A stretch of DNA of 64,000 nt from Pseudomonas sp. CCI4.2 (GTDB lineage Bacteria; Pseudomonadota; Gammaproteobacteria; Pseudomonadales; Pseudomonadaceae), in the NCBI RefSeq assembly GCF_034350045.1, contig NZ_CP133781.1, forward strand, positions 4,388,501-4,452,500, read 5' to 3'. How positions within the stretch are numbered: the first letter of the stretch is position 1; each line of letters opens with the position of its first letter. Of the stretch, positions 26,419-36,059 are shown piece after piece. Made by a program: the position numbers and the translations under genes. Below the pieces are notes generated by a model. It was not told where the DNA came from. It worked only from the letters and a program-made list of their open reading frames with translations, and made no database searches.

Positions 26419-28503
26419 ATGAAAACAACAAACTGTCTGTTTGCGTTTCCCTTCAGCCTGATTTCCTTGAGCGTCTGCCAAATAGCTCTGGCGGATGAGC
26501 AAAATGCTGAGATTTCCCTGGCCCCCATTACCATCAAAGGTGATGTACTTGGCACCGCCAGCGACCCTGAGGTGCGCACCTACTCTGGCAGCCGAAGTGT
26601 GATTGACGCCGCCGATTTGAGAAAAGGCAGCGTGCGCGGTATCGACGATGCCTTGCAGCGGGTGCCGGGCATCAAGATTTTCGATGAAACCGGCACCGGG
26701 GCGCTGCCGCAGATTTCCGTTCGTGGTTTGTACGAAAGCCGCAGTGGACGTATTCAAGCCCTGTCCGACGGCATCCCATTGGCCTTGGCGCCCTATGGTC
26801 AGACCGGGTTGTCGCTGTTTCCCATGACCCTGGCAACCATCGACAGGGTAGATATCGTGCGCGGTGGAGCGGCCGTGCAATACGGTCCGAACAACGGCGG
26901 TGGGGTGATCAACTTCATCAGCGCGCCGATTCCCCGCGAGATGCAAACCACGATCTCCGAGCGCACCACGTTTTCAGCGGGTGGGCATCAACTGTTCGAT
27001 ACCTACTTGGGCACCGGCGGTTATCTGACCGATAACTTTGGTCTGCAACTGGACCTCAACACCATTAACGGCGAGTACGGCCGCGAACATTCAGACACCG
27101 ACATTCAGAACTATCGACTGCGCGGGCAGTGGAACATCGATGACGATCACGACTTCAGTTTCGGTGTTCAACACTACAAAGCTGACATGGACCTTGCCGG
27201 CGCCTTGAGCGTCAAGGACTACAAAGACGATTCGCGTCAATCGACTCGACCGCTGGACCGTTTCGAAGGCGACACCGACCGGGTCTGGGGGACTTACACT
27301 CAGCAACTGGGCGCGATGGGCCCATTCGATTCCGTGCAGTTCAGCTGGACCAACTTTGCCCACAACAGTTACCGCAATTTTGTTGTCGGCTTGCCGTTCA
27401 CCCCGGATGGCACGGCGGTGACCAAGCAAGATGGCCCGCGTGACTTCAAGGTCTGGGGCAGTGAACCGCGCTTGAGCATGACTATCGACGGCGATACGGT
27501 TGGTCAAACCTGGTTGTTGGGCGCACGTTATGTCAGTGAAGATATCGACTATCGGGTAGACCGTCAGGCCCTCAATACGGGCGTGACCAGCGTGTTCCGC
27601 GATTGGAAATTCAACGACGAAGCCAAAGCCGCCTACCTGAGTAACGCCATTAGCCTGTTTGATCGTCGCCTGACCATTACACCCGGGATTCGCTACGAAA
27701 ATGCGCGGATGGACTACAGCGACAGCGTGACCGGATTCACCCATAGCAACCTGGCCGAAGAATGGTTACCAGGGCTGACGGTGGGTTTTCAGGCGACCGA
27801 CGATTGGTACGTGTACGCCAACGCCCAGCGGTCACTGCGTCCGCCGCAAGTCACCCAGATTGTCAAAGAAGGGGCCGTGGGTGCGGAGATTGCCTGGAAC
27901 TACGAGACCGGCGTGCGCTACACCCCATGGAAAGGACTGCGGGTTGATGTGGGCCTGTACCGTATCGATTTCGATGACCAGATCGAATACAACGCCACCA
28001 CCGATCGCTACGTGAACCTCGGCAGCACCCGTCACCAAGGGATTGAAACGGAGTTGTTCTGGACCCCAAGCGTGACGCCCAACCTGGACCTGCATGCGAG
28101 CTATGCGTACTTGGACGCCAAGCAGCGCACGGGCGACAACAAAGGCAACGAAGTACCGTTTGCCTCGAAAAATCAATTCAATGCCGAAGCGCGGTACCGC
28201 TTCGCCGAGCATTGGACCTACAGCCTGGACGGCCTCTATGTCAGCAGTGCCTTCACCGACGCCGCCAACAGCGTCGCAGAAAATGCGTCCGCCTCGGTCG
28301 GTAGACTTCCGTCCTATGTGGTCTTCAACACCGCACTGGAACGCGAATTCAAGCTGGATGACAAAAGCGTACTGACCGCATCAGCCGGCATCAGCAACCT
28401 GTTCAACCGCGAGTACTACTTCCGCGGCATCGACACCAGCCCGTGGGGTCGACAGCCAGCCCCGGAGCGCGCCCTCACCCTTGGCGCCAATTACCGCTTC
28501 TAA
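26419..28503 (+). CDS. pvuA: TonB-dependent ferric siderophore receptor (PvuA-like)
   Basis: A 694-residue outer-membrane receptor. Signal peptide ends near QIALA. A TonB-box-like stretch (SLAPITIKGD) precedes the plug (SVRGIDDALQRVPGIKIF; PQISVRGLYESRSGRIQALSDG; VDIVRGGAAVQYGPNNGGGVINF). The 22-strand barrel ends in LTLGANYRF with the terminal aromatic residue. No N-terminal secretin/STN domain is present, so it should not signal to an ECF sigma factor. No strong ribosome site is seen before the ATG. Position in the operon points to uptake of ferric vibrioferrin. The PvuBCDE inner-membrane ABC genes of Vibrio are not in this window. Confidence 0.9.
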   Translation: MKTTNCLFAFPFSLISLSVCQIALADEQNAEISLAPITIKGDVLGTASDPEVRTYSGSRSVIDAADLRKGSVRGIDDALQRVPGIKIFDETGTGALPQISVRGLYESRSGRIQALSDGIPLALAPYGQTGLSLFPMTLATIDRVDIVRGGAAVQYGPNNGGGVINFISAPIPREMQTTISERTTFSAGGHQLFDTYLGTGGYLTDNFGLQLDLNTINGEYGREHSDTDIQNYRLRGQWNIDDDHDFSFGVQHYKADMDLAGALSVKDYKDDSRQSTRPLDRFEGDTDRVWGTYTQQLGAMGPFDSVQFSWTNFAHNSYRNFVVGLPFTPDGTAVTKQDGPRDFKVWGSEPRLSMTIDGDTVGQTWLLGARYVSEDIDYRVDRQALNTGVTSVFRDWKFNDEAKAAYLSNAISLFDRRLTITPGIRYENARMDYSDSVTGFTHSNLAEEWLPGLTVGFQATDDWYVYANAQRSLRPPQVTQIVKEGAVGAEIAWNYETGVRYTPWKGLRVDVGLYRIDFDDQIEYNATTDRYVNLGSTRHQGIETELFWTPSVTPNLDLHASYAYLDAKQRTGDNKGNEVPFASKNQFNAEARYRFAEHWTYSLDGLYVSSAFTDAANSVAENASASVGRLPSYVVFNTALEREFKLDDKSVLTASAGISNLFNREYYFRGIDTSPWGRQPAPERALTLGANYRF

Positions 28504-28527
28504 CCGCGCAGTAGCGCCCCTGTAAAC

Positions 28528-28558
28528 CAGTCGCCCAATCCCCTGGGACGGGCGACTG
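28528..28558 (+). promoter_or_regulatory. Strong intercistronic hairpin between receptor and biosynthesis genes
   Basis: CAGTCGCCC (28528-28536) pairs perfectly with GGGCGACTG (28550-28558) around a 13-base loop. No T-run follows. It lies 25 bp after the receptor stop and 24 bp before pvsA. It may attenuate or stabilise the receptor part of the transcript rather than end it. Confidence 0.6.
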
Positions 28559-28581
28559 CTGCCCCCAGGAATCTTACGATC

Positions 28582-29781
28582 ATGCAATCTCCACTCGTCA
28601 TTCTCAGCCATGTGCCTCATGCCGCGATCACCGAAGGTTTCTTGACTGCCGCCCGCGCACGCGGCTTACCGGTGGTGTTGATCAGCGATCATGCCCAAGA
28701 GCATAGGCGGGTGCTGGCCGCGTGCGACACGCCAGCGCACGATCTGCAAATCCTCGAATGCGACGTGTTTAATCCGTTGGCGGTGATCGAGCTGATCAAC
28801 GCGCACGGCCTACGCCCGGTGGCCGTATTTTCCAACAGCGATCATTTGCAGACCGCCACCGCCTTGGTAGCCGAGGCCCTTAAGGTGCCAGGTAAAGACT
28901 GGCGGCTTTGTTATTCGGCAAAAAACAAAGCCGTCATGCGTGAACGAATGCTTGACCTAGGCTTACCCGGCCCTTGGTTTCAGGTGCTGACGGCAGGCAG
29001 TGCCGTGCCCACCGACGCGCCCTTTCCGCTGGTAGTAAAACCCACTCAGGGAGTGGCCAGCCTGGACGTGCGCTTATGCAACAGCGCCCATGAGCTTTCG
29101 GATTACTGCAACCGGTTCTGGGAGCAACAACCCGGTCGGGCATTGTTGCTGGAGGCCTACATGGAAGGCCCGCTGTTCACCCTCGAAACCCTCGGTGATC
29201 AGCGGCGTTTTCAGGCCATTGGCGGTTTTGATGTCACCCTCTCGCCTCCACCGCATTTTGTCGAGTTATCCGCACGCTGGAATGGTCCACTGAGCAAAGC
29301 TCATCGAGCCAATGCGCTGGCGCAGGTATCTGCCTTCGGCATCCAATTTGGCGTATGCCACAGTGAATTCATCCTCACTGCCGACGGACCCATGCTGGTA
29401 GAAATCAATTACCGCAGCATCGGAGATGGCCGCGAATTCCTTCTCGACCGCTTGCTGCCACAAGGTTGGTTCGACCGCATTCTTGGTATTCACCTCGGCG
29501 AGAAACTGCTCGATGCCGAGCCGGTTCACGCCCAAGCGCTTGTTCACTATGTGGTCGCCGACACACCCGGGCGCCTGCAGCAGGCACCCGCCAGCTTCAG
29601 TGATCTGCAAGACAGCCACTGGCGCGATTACCGGGCCTTGCGAGAAGTGGGCGACGAGATTCAGCTCAGCCATTCAAATAAGGATTATCTGGGTGTTTTG
29701 CGCATGATTTCGCCTGACGCTACCAGCCTCGATGCCCGCTTCGCCGCCGCGCTGGATGACCTGCGCTGGGTGATGGCATGA
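28582..29781 (+). CDS. pvsA: ATP-grasp ligase of vibrioferrin biosynthesis (PvsA-like)
   Basis: A 399-residue ATP-grasp carboxylate-amine ligase. Seen: N-terminal Rossmann-like part (ILSHVPHAAITEGFL; VAVFSNSDHLQTA), the nucleotide-binding FPLVVKPTQGVAS near residue 150 and the metal-binding MLVEINYRSIGDGREF near residue 275. Known: Vibrio PvsA is the ATP-grasp member of pvsABCDE and forms one of the amide bonds of vibrioferrin, probably involving alanine; the exact step is from memory. The stop overlaps the ATG of pvsB (ATGA). Achromobactin clusters lack this gene type, which favours the vibrioferrin assignment. Confidence 0.82.
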   Translation: MQSPLVILSHVPHAAITEGFLTAARARGLPVVLISDHAQEHRRVLAACDTPAHDLQILECDVFNPLAVIELINAHGLRPVAVFSNSDHLQTATALVAEALKVPGKDWRLCYSAKNKAVMRERMLDLGLPGPWFQVLTAGSAVPTDAPFPLVVKPTQGVASLDVRLCNSAHELSDYCNRFWEQQPGRALLLEAYMEGPLFTLETLGDQRRFQAIGGFDVTLSPPPHFVELSARWNGPLSKAHRANALAQVSAFGIQFGVCHSEFILTADGPMLVEINYRSIGDGREFLLDRLLPQGWFDRILGIHLGEKLLDAEPVHAQALVHYVVADTPGRLQQAPASFSDLQDSHWRDYRALREVGDEIQLSHSNKDYLGVLRMISPDATSLDARFAAALDDLRWVMA

Positions 29782-31556
29782 GCACCTTGCCCCTCGACGC
29801 CGATCAAGCAGCCATCAGTCAGCGCATCATTGATTGCTGCCTGAGGGAAGACATTCGCGGGCTACTGAGCCAAGGTCAGGTGCAGACCTTGCCTGGCGAA
29901 TTGCGCCCAATATGGCCCGAGACAATCAGTGAGCACTGGCTGCGTATCAGGCATTTGAGCGCTGCGCAATTGTGGCTACCGGTTCACCCCTTCGCGCCTT
30001 TACAAGCCTGGAGCACCTCCAGCCCTGCATGGATTTGCCGGCAGGACGGGCAGACGTTTATCGAGCACGGCTATCGACGCTGGCTCGAGCACTTGGGCAA
30101 CGGGCTGGACGCTGACAGCCTTGAGTTGTTTGCAGCCTATAAAGAAGAAGCGGATTGCGCCGTGCAGCATCGCCGCCTGTGCCAAGTCGCTTATCAAGAA
30201 CATGCCCCCGCGCTGGGCGCCATTCTTGACCATCCCTCCTGGGCACAACGGTTGATCGGGATCGATCAGTTGGCGAGCTACCTGGACCACCCCTTTTATC
30301 CCACCGCACGGGCAAAGAGTGGCTTTGACCGCGCAGCACTTGAACGCTATGCGCCGGAATTTGCACCGCGTTTCTCGCTGAACTGGCTAGCGGTGCCTAA
30401 AACGGCCATGACGACCAGCAGCCCACCGCCCACGCACTGGCCCAGTTTTGTCGAACTGGGCCTCAAGCAAAGTCTTAACGTAAGTCACCACTTGATGCCG
30501 GTGCATCCGCTGACGTGGCACGCGCTGGAACAGTACGGGCTTCCCGAGGGCACGATAAAGGCACCGCTCAGCGCCATGGAGGTCGAGCCCACGCTGTCGG
30601 TACGCACCGTGATGTGCGTCGAGCACCCCCACTGGCATCTCAAGTTACCGTTATTGGTCACCACACTGGGTGCGCGCAATCTGCGCTTGATCAAGCCCAG
30701 CACGTTGTACGACGGTTATTGGTTCCAGATCACCCTGCAGGCATTGGCGCAGCGGGATCCACAACTGGGCAAACGCTACTTGCACGTCGACGAAGAACAT
30801 GGCGGCCATGCCGACGAAAGCCATCATCTGGCGTACATCGCCCGTCACTACCCCGCACAACTGGGGACGACTACCTTGGTGCCGGTCGCCGCATTGGCGA
30901 GTCCACTGGCAGACGGCCGACTGTTTGTTGAGCCGCTGATTGAACACTTCTACGCAGGTTCAATGCAGCATTGGCTCGACGACTATCTCGACCTGCTGTT
31001 ACAGGTGCACTTGCGCCTATGGCAGGGTTACGGGATTGCCCTGGAGGCCAATCAACAAAATGCGGTACTGATTTTCGAAGCCGGACGCCCGCTACGCCTG
31101 CTAATGAAAGACAACGACGCCGCTCGCCTCTGGCCCGAACGCTTTGCAGCCGCGTGCCCGGATCTTGCGCAACGCCCTTTGCAATTGCTCGACGAGCGCA
31201 TTTGTGTCAACGATCCGCAGGCGCTGGCCGAGATGTTCTGCACCATCACGTTGCAGTTGAACATTGTTGCCGTGCTCGAAGCGATCATTGGCGCAGGCCT
31301 GGCACCACGCGAAGCGCTCTACACAACCTTACGCCTGCGCCTGCTGGGCTGCCTTGAACAGCTGGAAGATGAAGGTACCGATTGCTCGCAGGCTCGACGC
31401 TGCTTGCTGGACAGCCCTACGCTGCCGGTGAAATACCTGCTGAGTGCTGGCAGTTTGTTTAGCAAAACTCACTCCGGCGCCCAAGACATCAACAAGTTTT
31501 ACGGTTATAGCGCAGCAAACTTCTTACTGGAGGGAAGTTCATGCGCCGCAGATTGA
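29778..31556 (+). CDS. pvsB: NIS siderophore synthetase (IucA/IucC family, PvsB-like)
   Basis: A 592-residue IucA/IucC-type NRPS-independent siderophore synthetase. It adenylates a carboxylate and condenses it with an amine or alcohol. Seen: HHLMPVHPLTWHALEQYGLPEG, the nucleotide-binding LKLPLLVTTLGARNLRL, the H-rich HGGHADESHHLAYIAR and the FhuF-like C-terminal half with HLRLWQGYGIALEANQQN. Overlaps pvsA by 4 bp and pvsC by 16 bp. Gene order identifies it as PvsB, one of two NIS enzymes joining citrate, 2-oxoglutarate, alanine and the serine-derived ethanolamine unit. Which bond it makes is not readable from the sequence. Confidence 0.85.
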   Translation: MSTLPLDADQAAISQRIIDCCLREDIRGLLSQGQVQTLPGELRPIWPETISEHWLRIRHLSAAQLWLPVHPFAPLQAWSTSSPAWICRQDGQTFIEHGYRRWLEHLGNGLDADSLELFAAYKEEADCAVQHRRLCQVAYQEHAPALGAILDHPSWAQRLIGIDQLASYLDHPFYPTARAKSGFDRAALERYAPEFAPRFSLNWLAVPKTAMTTSSPPPTHWPSFVELGLKQSLNVSHHLMPVHPLTWHALEQYGLPEGTIKAPLSAMEVEPTLSVRTVMCVEHPHWHLKLPLLVTTLGARNLRLIKPSTLYDGYWFQITLQALAQRDPQLGKRYLHVDEEHGGHADESHHLAYIARHYPAQLGTTTLVPVAALASPLADGRLFVEPLIEHFYAGSMQHWLDDYLDLLLQVHLRLWQGYGIALEANQQNAVLIFEAGRPLRLLMKDNDAARLWPERFAAACPDLAQRPLQLLDERICVNDPQALAEMFCTITLQLNIVAVLEAIIGAGLAPREALYTTLRLRLLGCLEQLEDEGTDCSQARRCLLDSPTLPVKYLLSAGSLFSKTHSGAQDINKFYGYSAANFLLEGSSCAAD

Positions 31557-32686
31557 TCGCCAGTGTCCTGCTCGGCCATTACCTGTCGGCGTTTACCGCC
31601 CTTGGCATTCCCCTGTACTTACCTCGTATCCTTGCCGATCTGGCGCCTAACACGCCGGGGTGGAGCATTGGCGTGCTGTTTGTACTTCCCACCTTGTGTA
31701 CGGCGTTGGCCGCGCCGCTTTGGGGGCGATGGGCAGATCGACGTGGTTGCCGGCTGTCGCTGCTGCGGGCCCATGCCGGTTTGTTTGCAGGCTTTTTATT
31801 AGCGGGGTTCAGCACCAACCTGCCCATGTTCGTGCTGGCACTGATGATTCAAGGCACCTTTGGCGGGGCGATGGCCGCCTCGAATGCGTATCTGTCGACC
31901 CAGTTTAAAGACGGCGACCTGTCGCGTGCCCTCAACTGGACGCAGTACTCGGCCCGTTTGGCGATGATCAGCGGCCCTATTCTATTAGGCCTGTTGACGA
32001 CCCAAGGATTGGGCTTGGAGTTATACCGGTATTTGGTTTGGCTACCGCTGTTGGCGTTTGTGATGATCTTGCCTCTGCCGGCCGATACCCCGCGCCAAAC
32101 AGTGCGTGCAGCGAACGCTGCAGATTCTCTGAGTCAATTGCCAACCGACCTGCCGCGCCTGCTAACGGTGCAGTTCCTTTTCAGTTTCGCCATGGTGGTG
32201 ACGTTTCCCTATTTCGTCCCATACGGCGAAGCATTGGGCATTGGCAACGATGCGGTGATCGGTTTGCTCTACAGCCTGCCGCATCTGGTTTATCTGTTTG
32301 CCCTGCCGTGGGTCCAGCGGCATACCGCCAACCTGCTGCTGCCTGGGCTGGGCTTGCTTGCTGTCAGCAATGCCCTGCAATTCTGGAGCACTCAGGCTGA
32401 ACCGTTGTTCGCCCTGCGGCTACTCAGCGGCGTCGGCATGCTGTTGAGCTTCGTCGGTTTGCATCGCTGCTTGAGCCTGCGCAGTCGCCAAGGCAGCGCC
32501 GGCCGTCTGTTCGGCTGGTTTGACGCCAGCGGAAAATGGGCCGGCACCGCCGCAGGTGTCACCGCCGGATGGGTCAGCCAGACCTGCGGCATCGCATCAC
32601 CCTTCCTCGTTGCTTGTCTGGCCGCGGTCGCTGCAATGGCTGTGGCCCGCCCCCTACTTATGACCTCGCGGGAGATTCCAGCATGA
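31541..32686 (+). CDS. pvsC: MFS siderophore exporter (PvsC-like)
   Basis: A 381-residue inner-membrane major facilitator protein with about 12 helices. The loop 2-3 motif is present as GRWADRRGCR. It starts within the end of pvsB and its stop overlaps the pvsD ATG, so it is embedded in the operon. Known: PvsC exports vibrioferrin across the inner membrane. Drug-efflux specificity is less likely given the context. Confidence 0.85.
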   Translation: MRRRLIASVLLGHYLSAFTALGIPLYLPRILADLAPNTPGWSIGVLFVLPTLCTALAAPLWGRWADRRGCRLSLLRAHAGLFAGFLLAGFSTNLPMFVLALMIQGTFGGAMAASNAYLSTQFKDGDLSRALNWTQYSARLAMISGPILLGLLTTQGLGLELYRYLVWLPLLAFVMILPLPADTPRQTVRAANAADSLSQLPTDLPRLLTVQFLFSFAMVVTFPYFVPYGEALGIGNDAVIGLLYSLPHLVYLFALPWVQRHTANLLLPGLGLLAVSNALQFWSTQAEPLFALRLLSGVGMLLSFVGLHRCLSLRSRQGSAGRLFGWFDASGKWAGTAAGVTAGWVSQTCGIASPFLVACLAAVAAMAVARPLLMTSREIPA

Positions 32687-34449
32687 CCCTTGCTCTGACG
32701 AATGCTTCATTGCATGAACACGCACTCGATGGTGAGGCTGAACGCCATGCCATTGAATGCCTACTCAACTGTTACCTGCGCGAATACGCCTTGCCACGTA
32801 ACGAAGCGAGCCTTGATGACCGCACTCAAGACCTGCCGATGAGCCTGCGACAGCATAATGGCCAATGCATCAGCATCCGCTTGCCCAGCGGTCGCCTCGC
32901 GGTACGGGTCGACCGCGCCAGTGCATTGGGCCGCTGCCACTTTGTCAGCGCCCCCTACTTTAAGGGCAGTGCTCAAAGCTGGCATCCCCTGACCGCCACT
33001 GAATTGGCCCGGCTACTGTGCGTGCCCTTAAGCAAGCCAGAACGGGTGGGTGAAATGCTGCAGCAGGTCGATAACAGCCTGCAAATCACCCGCACCTTCC
33101 TTCGGCACGCCACGCATTACTCGCCGAGACCGAAAGACAGTCTGTTGAACTCCGAACAACACCAGATATGGGGCCACGCCCTTCACCCTACCCCGAAGAG
33201 CCGCGAAGGTATTTCGCAAGCAGCCCTGTTGGCGTGCTCACCGGAAGTGGGCGCATGCTTCGAACTGCACTGGTTTCGTGTTGACCCGGCGCTGATCCAG
33301 CATCAAGGCGACGACCCACGCGCCACCCTGCAACACCTGAATGGCGGGCGAGCCGATCTTTACCCGTGCCATCCTTGGGAAGTCGAACGCATCCTCGCCG
33401 ATCCGCTGGTCAAACGTGCGCAACAAAAAGGGCTGCTGGAATACCTCGGGCCGCAAGGGATAGCGTTGTACCCAACGTCCTCGGTGCGCACTCTTTACCA
33501 TCCGGACCTGGCGTATTTCCTCAAGTTTTCGATGCATGTGCGCCTGACCAATTGCGTGCGTAAAAACGCATGGTACGAGCTGGACAGCGCGGTGGCCTTG
33601 ACTCGACTACTTGCCCCGGTCATGGCCGAACTCGCCACTACAATGCCCGATTTTTTGCTGATGCCAGAACCCGCCGCCACTACCCTTGACCTCAGCGCAT
33701 TTGGCACGCTTGAGCAGGCCCGGGAAGTGACTGAATGCTTCGGCATTCTTTACCGTCAAAACCTTGATGAAGCCACCCGCACACGCTACCAACCACAAGT
33801 CGCCATGGCGCTGTTCACCTGGGATTTACAAGGTCGCAGTGTTTGCCAACGCCTGGTTGAACAGTGTTCCAAACAACTCGGTATCAACCAGGCCGAAGCC
33901 ACGCTGCGCTGGCTGGATGGTTACGCTCGGCAACTGCTCGGCGGCGTCATGCAGTGTTTATTTCGTCAGGGTGTGGTGCTGGAGCCGCACTTGCAAAATA
34001 CAGTCATTGGTTTCGACAACGACGGCCTGCCTTGCCGCGTCTGGATTCGTGACCTGGAGGGCACCAAACTCGTTGCGAGCCATTGGCCCGCTGAACGTCT
34101 CGGCGAGCTAAACGAGCGCACTCGCGCCTCCCTTTACTACGACCAGGACAAGGCGTGGCAGCGGGTGGCTTATTGCGCGCTGGTGAACAATTTGGGCGAG
34201 GCTATCTTCCACCTGGCCTGTGCCGATTCGGTAGTGGAAAGCCGTCTGTGGTCACTCATCGGCACGCTCTTGGAAACGCAACAGGCACTGCTCGATAACC
34301 CTTCGCAACTGCGTGACTTATGCGCAGGAGCGCCGCTGCCCAGCAAGGAAAACTTCATGACCCGCCTAATGATGCGCGCTGACCGAGAGGCTGGTTATAC
34401 CGCGTTACCCAATCCGCTGGTCAGTATCACAACGAAGGTCATTGCATGA
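32683..34449 (+). CDS. pvsD: NIS siderophore synthetase (IucA/IucC family, PvsD-like)
   Basis: A 588-residue second IucA/IucC enzyme. The ATG at 32683 (MTLALTNAS) overlaps the pvsC stop; the frame is open further upstream but only as a shadow of pvsC. Seen: DLYPCHPWEVERILADPLVK, the nucleotide-binding YPTSSVRTLYHPDLAYFLKFSM, LTNCVRKNAWYEL and the C-terminal EPHLQNTVIGFDNDGLPCRVWIRDLEG. Known: Vibrio PvsD activates citrate in the first condensation. Coupled by ATGA to pvsE. Confidence 0.87.
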   Translation: MTLALTNASLHEHALDGEAERHAIECLLNCYLREYALPRNEASLDDRTQDLPMSLRQHNGQCISIRLPSGRLAVRVDRASALGRCHFVSAPYFKGSAQSWHPLTATELARLLCVPLSKPERVGEMLQQVDNSLQITRTFLRHATHYSPRPKDSLLNSEQHQIWGHALHPTPKSREGISQAALLACSPEVGACFELHWFRVDPALIQHQGDDPRATLQHLNGGRADLYPCHPWEVERILADPLVKRAQQKGLLEYLGPQGIALYPTSSVRTLYHPDLAYFLKFSMHVRLTNCVRKNAWYELDSAVALTRLLAPVMAELATTMPDFLLMPEPAATTLDLSAFGTLEQAREVTECFGILYRQNLDEATRTRYQPQVAMALFTWDLQGRSVCQRLVEQCSKQLGINQAEATLRWLDGYARQLLGGVMQCLFRQGVVLEPHLQNTVIGFDNDGLPCRVWIRDLEGTKLVASHWPAERLGELNERTRASLYYDQDKAWQRVAYCALVNNLGEAIFHLACADSVVESRLWSLIGTLLETQQALLDNPSQLRDLCAGAPLPSKENFMTRLMMRADREAGYTALPNPLVSITTKVIA

Positions 34450-35630
34450 CCCTGCCCGTGCGTGTCACCACTGCCATCCGCCAACTACGAGAGCAACAGC
34501 AGTCACCGCTATGTGCTTACGTCTACGACTTAGTGGCCCTTGAACAACACGTTCAACAGATGCGCAAAACATTGCCCGCCAACTGCGAACTGTTCTATGC
34601 GGCCAAAGCTAACCCGGAGGCGCCCATTCTGCGCACGCTAGCGCCACTGGTAGACGGTTTCGAGGCCGCGTCTGGTGGGGAACTTCGTTGGCTGCACGAG
34701 CAGTGCCCGGGGCAGCCGCTGATTTTCGGAGGCCCTGGCAAGCTCGATAGCGAACTGGAAATGGCCATGGACTATCAGATATCGGCGTTCCATGTCGAAA
34801 GCCTGAACGAGTTGCGCAGCCTGGCGAGAATCGCGGCCCGTCGCGGTCGAAAAGCACCGGTACTGCTGCGGTTGAATCTGACGCTGGTTGAAGCCCCTGA
34901 GAGTCGGCTGGTGATGGGCGGCAAACCGACGCCGTTTGGCCTGGATGAAGCAGCGCTGCAAGAGGCACTGGTTCTATTGCGTAACGAGCCATGGTTGGAG
35001 TTGCGGGGTCTACATTTCCATCTTCTGTCTCATCAACTTGATGTAAATGCCCACTTACGATTGATCCGCAGCTATTTCAAAACCTTCCGCCAACTCTGTA
35101 CCGACCAACGGTTTTCTCTGCCACTCATTAATGTCGGGGGTGGAATGGGCATCAATTATCAAGATCCGCAGCGGTCTTTCGATTGGCCCTTATTCTGTAA
35201 AGGCCTTGATACACTAATCGTCGAAGAAAACATGGACACTACGCAAATACGTTTTGAAATAGGGCGATTTATAAGCGCCGCGTGCGGCTATTACCTGATG
35301 CAAGTGCTAGACATTAAACGTAACCATGGTCACTACTTCGCGATTGGCCGGGGCGGCACCCACCACTTTCGGACACCCGCTGCCCAAGGCCACGACCACC
35401 CGGTCGTCATACTGCGTGGCCCGCAGCCACCACAGGTAATCAATGAGTCGGTGACCTTAGTTGGCCAACTCTGTACACCAAAGGATGTCCTGGCAAAACA
35501 GCAACCAGTAGCTGAATTAGCCGTCGACGATCTTCTAGTATTCCCATTGGCTGGGGCCTACGCTTGGAACATTTCGCACCGAGACTTTCTCATGCACGAG
35601 CCACCGCGCATGTTGTTTTTAAAAAAGTAA
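34446..35630 (+). CDS. pvsE: PLP-dependent decarboxylase (fold III, PvsE-like)
   Basis: A 394-residue alanine-racemase-fold decarboxylase related to diaminopimelate and ornithine decarboxylases. The PLP lysine is Lys54 in ELFYAAKANPEAP. Also seen: GFEAASGGELRWL, the phosphate-binding INVGGGMGINY near residue 235 and the C-terminal QLCTPKDVLA with the active-site Cys of the partner subunit. Known: PvsE removes the serine carboxylate to give the ethanolamine unit of vibrioferrin. Last gene of the operon; no obvious terminator follows. Confidence 0.85.
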   Translation: MTLPVRVTTAIRQLREQQQSPLCAYVYDLVALEQHVQQMRKTLPANCELFYAAKANPEAPILRTLAPLVDGFEAASGGELRWLHEQCPGQPLIFGGPGKLDSELEMAMDYQISAFHVESLNELRSLARIAARRGRKAPVLLRLNLTLVEAPESRLVMGGKPTPFGLDEAALQEALVLLRNEPWLELRGLHFHLLSHQLDVNAHLRLIRSYFKTFRQLCTDQRFSLPLINVGGGMGINYQDPQRSFDWPLFCKGLDTLIVEENMDTTQIRFEIGRFISAACGYYLMQVLDIKRNHGHYFAIGRGGTHHFRTPAAQGHDHPVVILRGPQPPQVINESVTLVGQLCTPKDVLAKQQPVAELAVDDLLVFPLAGAYAWNISHRDFLMHEPPRMLFLKK

Positions 35631-36059
35631 TTTAAGTACCGGTGCCATCACTGATCTCCGCTATAAAAACAATACACATCAGAACAAGTGAGCATAAGTA
35701 CCTACAGCAAGGTACAAAATAACGCATTCTTTCACTCATTATGGGAACTCAACGCGCGCAGTGGCTCTAACCCCTGTACCCTCCTACTTTGTAAACGGCA
35801 GCGGCAGGCACAACTGGCCGTTATCCTGTCGTGTAAAGTTTCCGGCGAAGCACTTCGACCACCGCGATGCTCGCTTAGCAGTTTGACCTGCATGTCGCCG
35901 TCGTCGAGGCCGCAGCAAGGGGTATCCGTATGTCATTTCTCTTTTAAATATTGACTTGCCCGTGCGCTTGAATTTACCCCTCAGCGCATAGGCACCGGTT
36001 CATGTTTCGACGATGGATGACGCATTTTCGATTTATCGCTTCGTCTCCTGGAGTCCGCG
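35631..36059. other. Gap between the siderophore operon and the signalling operon
   Basis: A 429-bp stretch, AT-rich at first. One open frame of 88 codons (35688-35954) lacks a ribosome site and recognisable features. A GGAG seven bases before 36060 serves the next gene. No terminator hairpin or known operator was recognised. Confidence 0.45.

Noticed and set aside
25631..35630. Achromobactin or aerobactin cluster
   Set aside because: Achromobactin clusters carry an aminotransferase and three NIS synthetases; aerobactin needs a lysine hydroxylase and acetylase. The ATP-grasp gene and the order match pvsABCDE.
35688..35954. 88-codon frame after the siderophore operon
   Set aside because: No ribosome site, Cys/Ser-rich composition unlike neighbours, no recognisable family.
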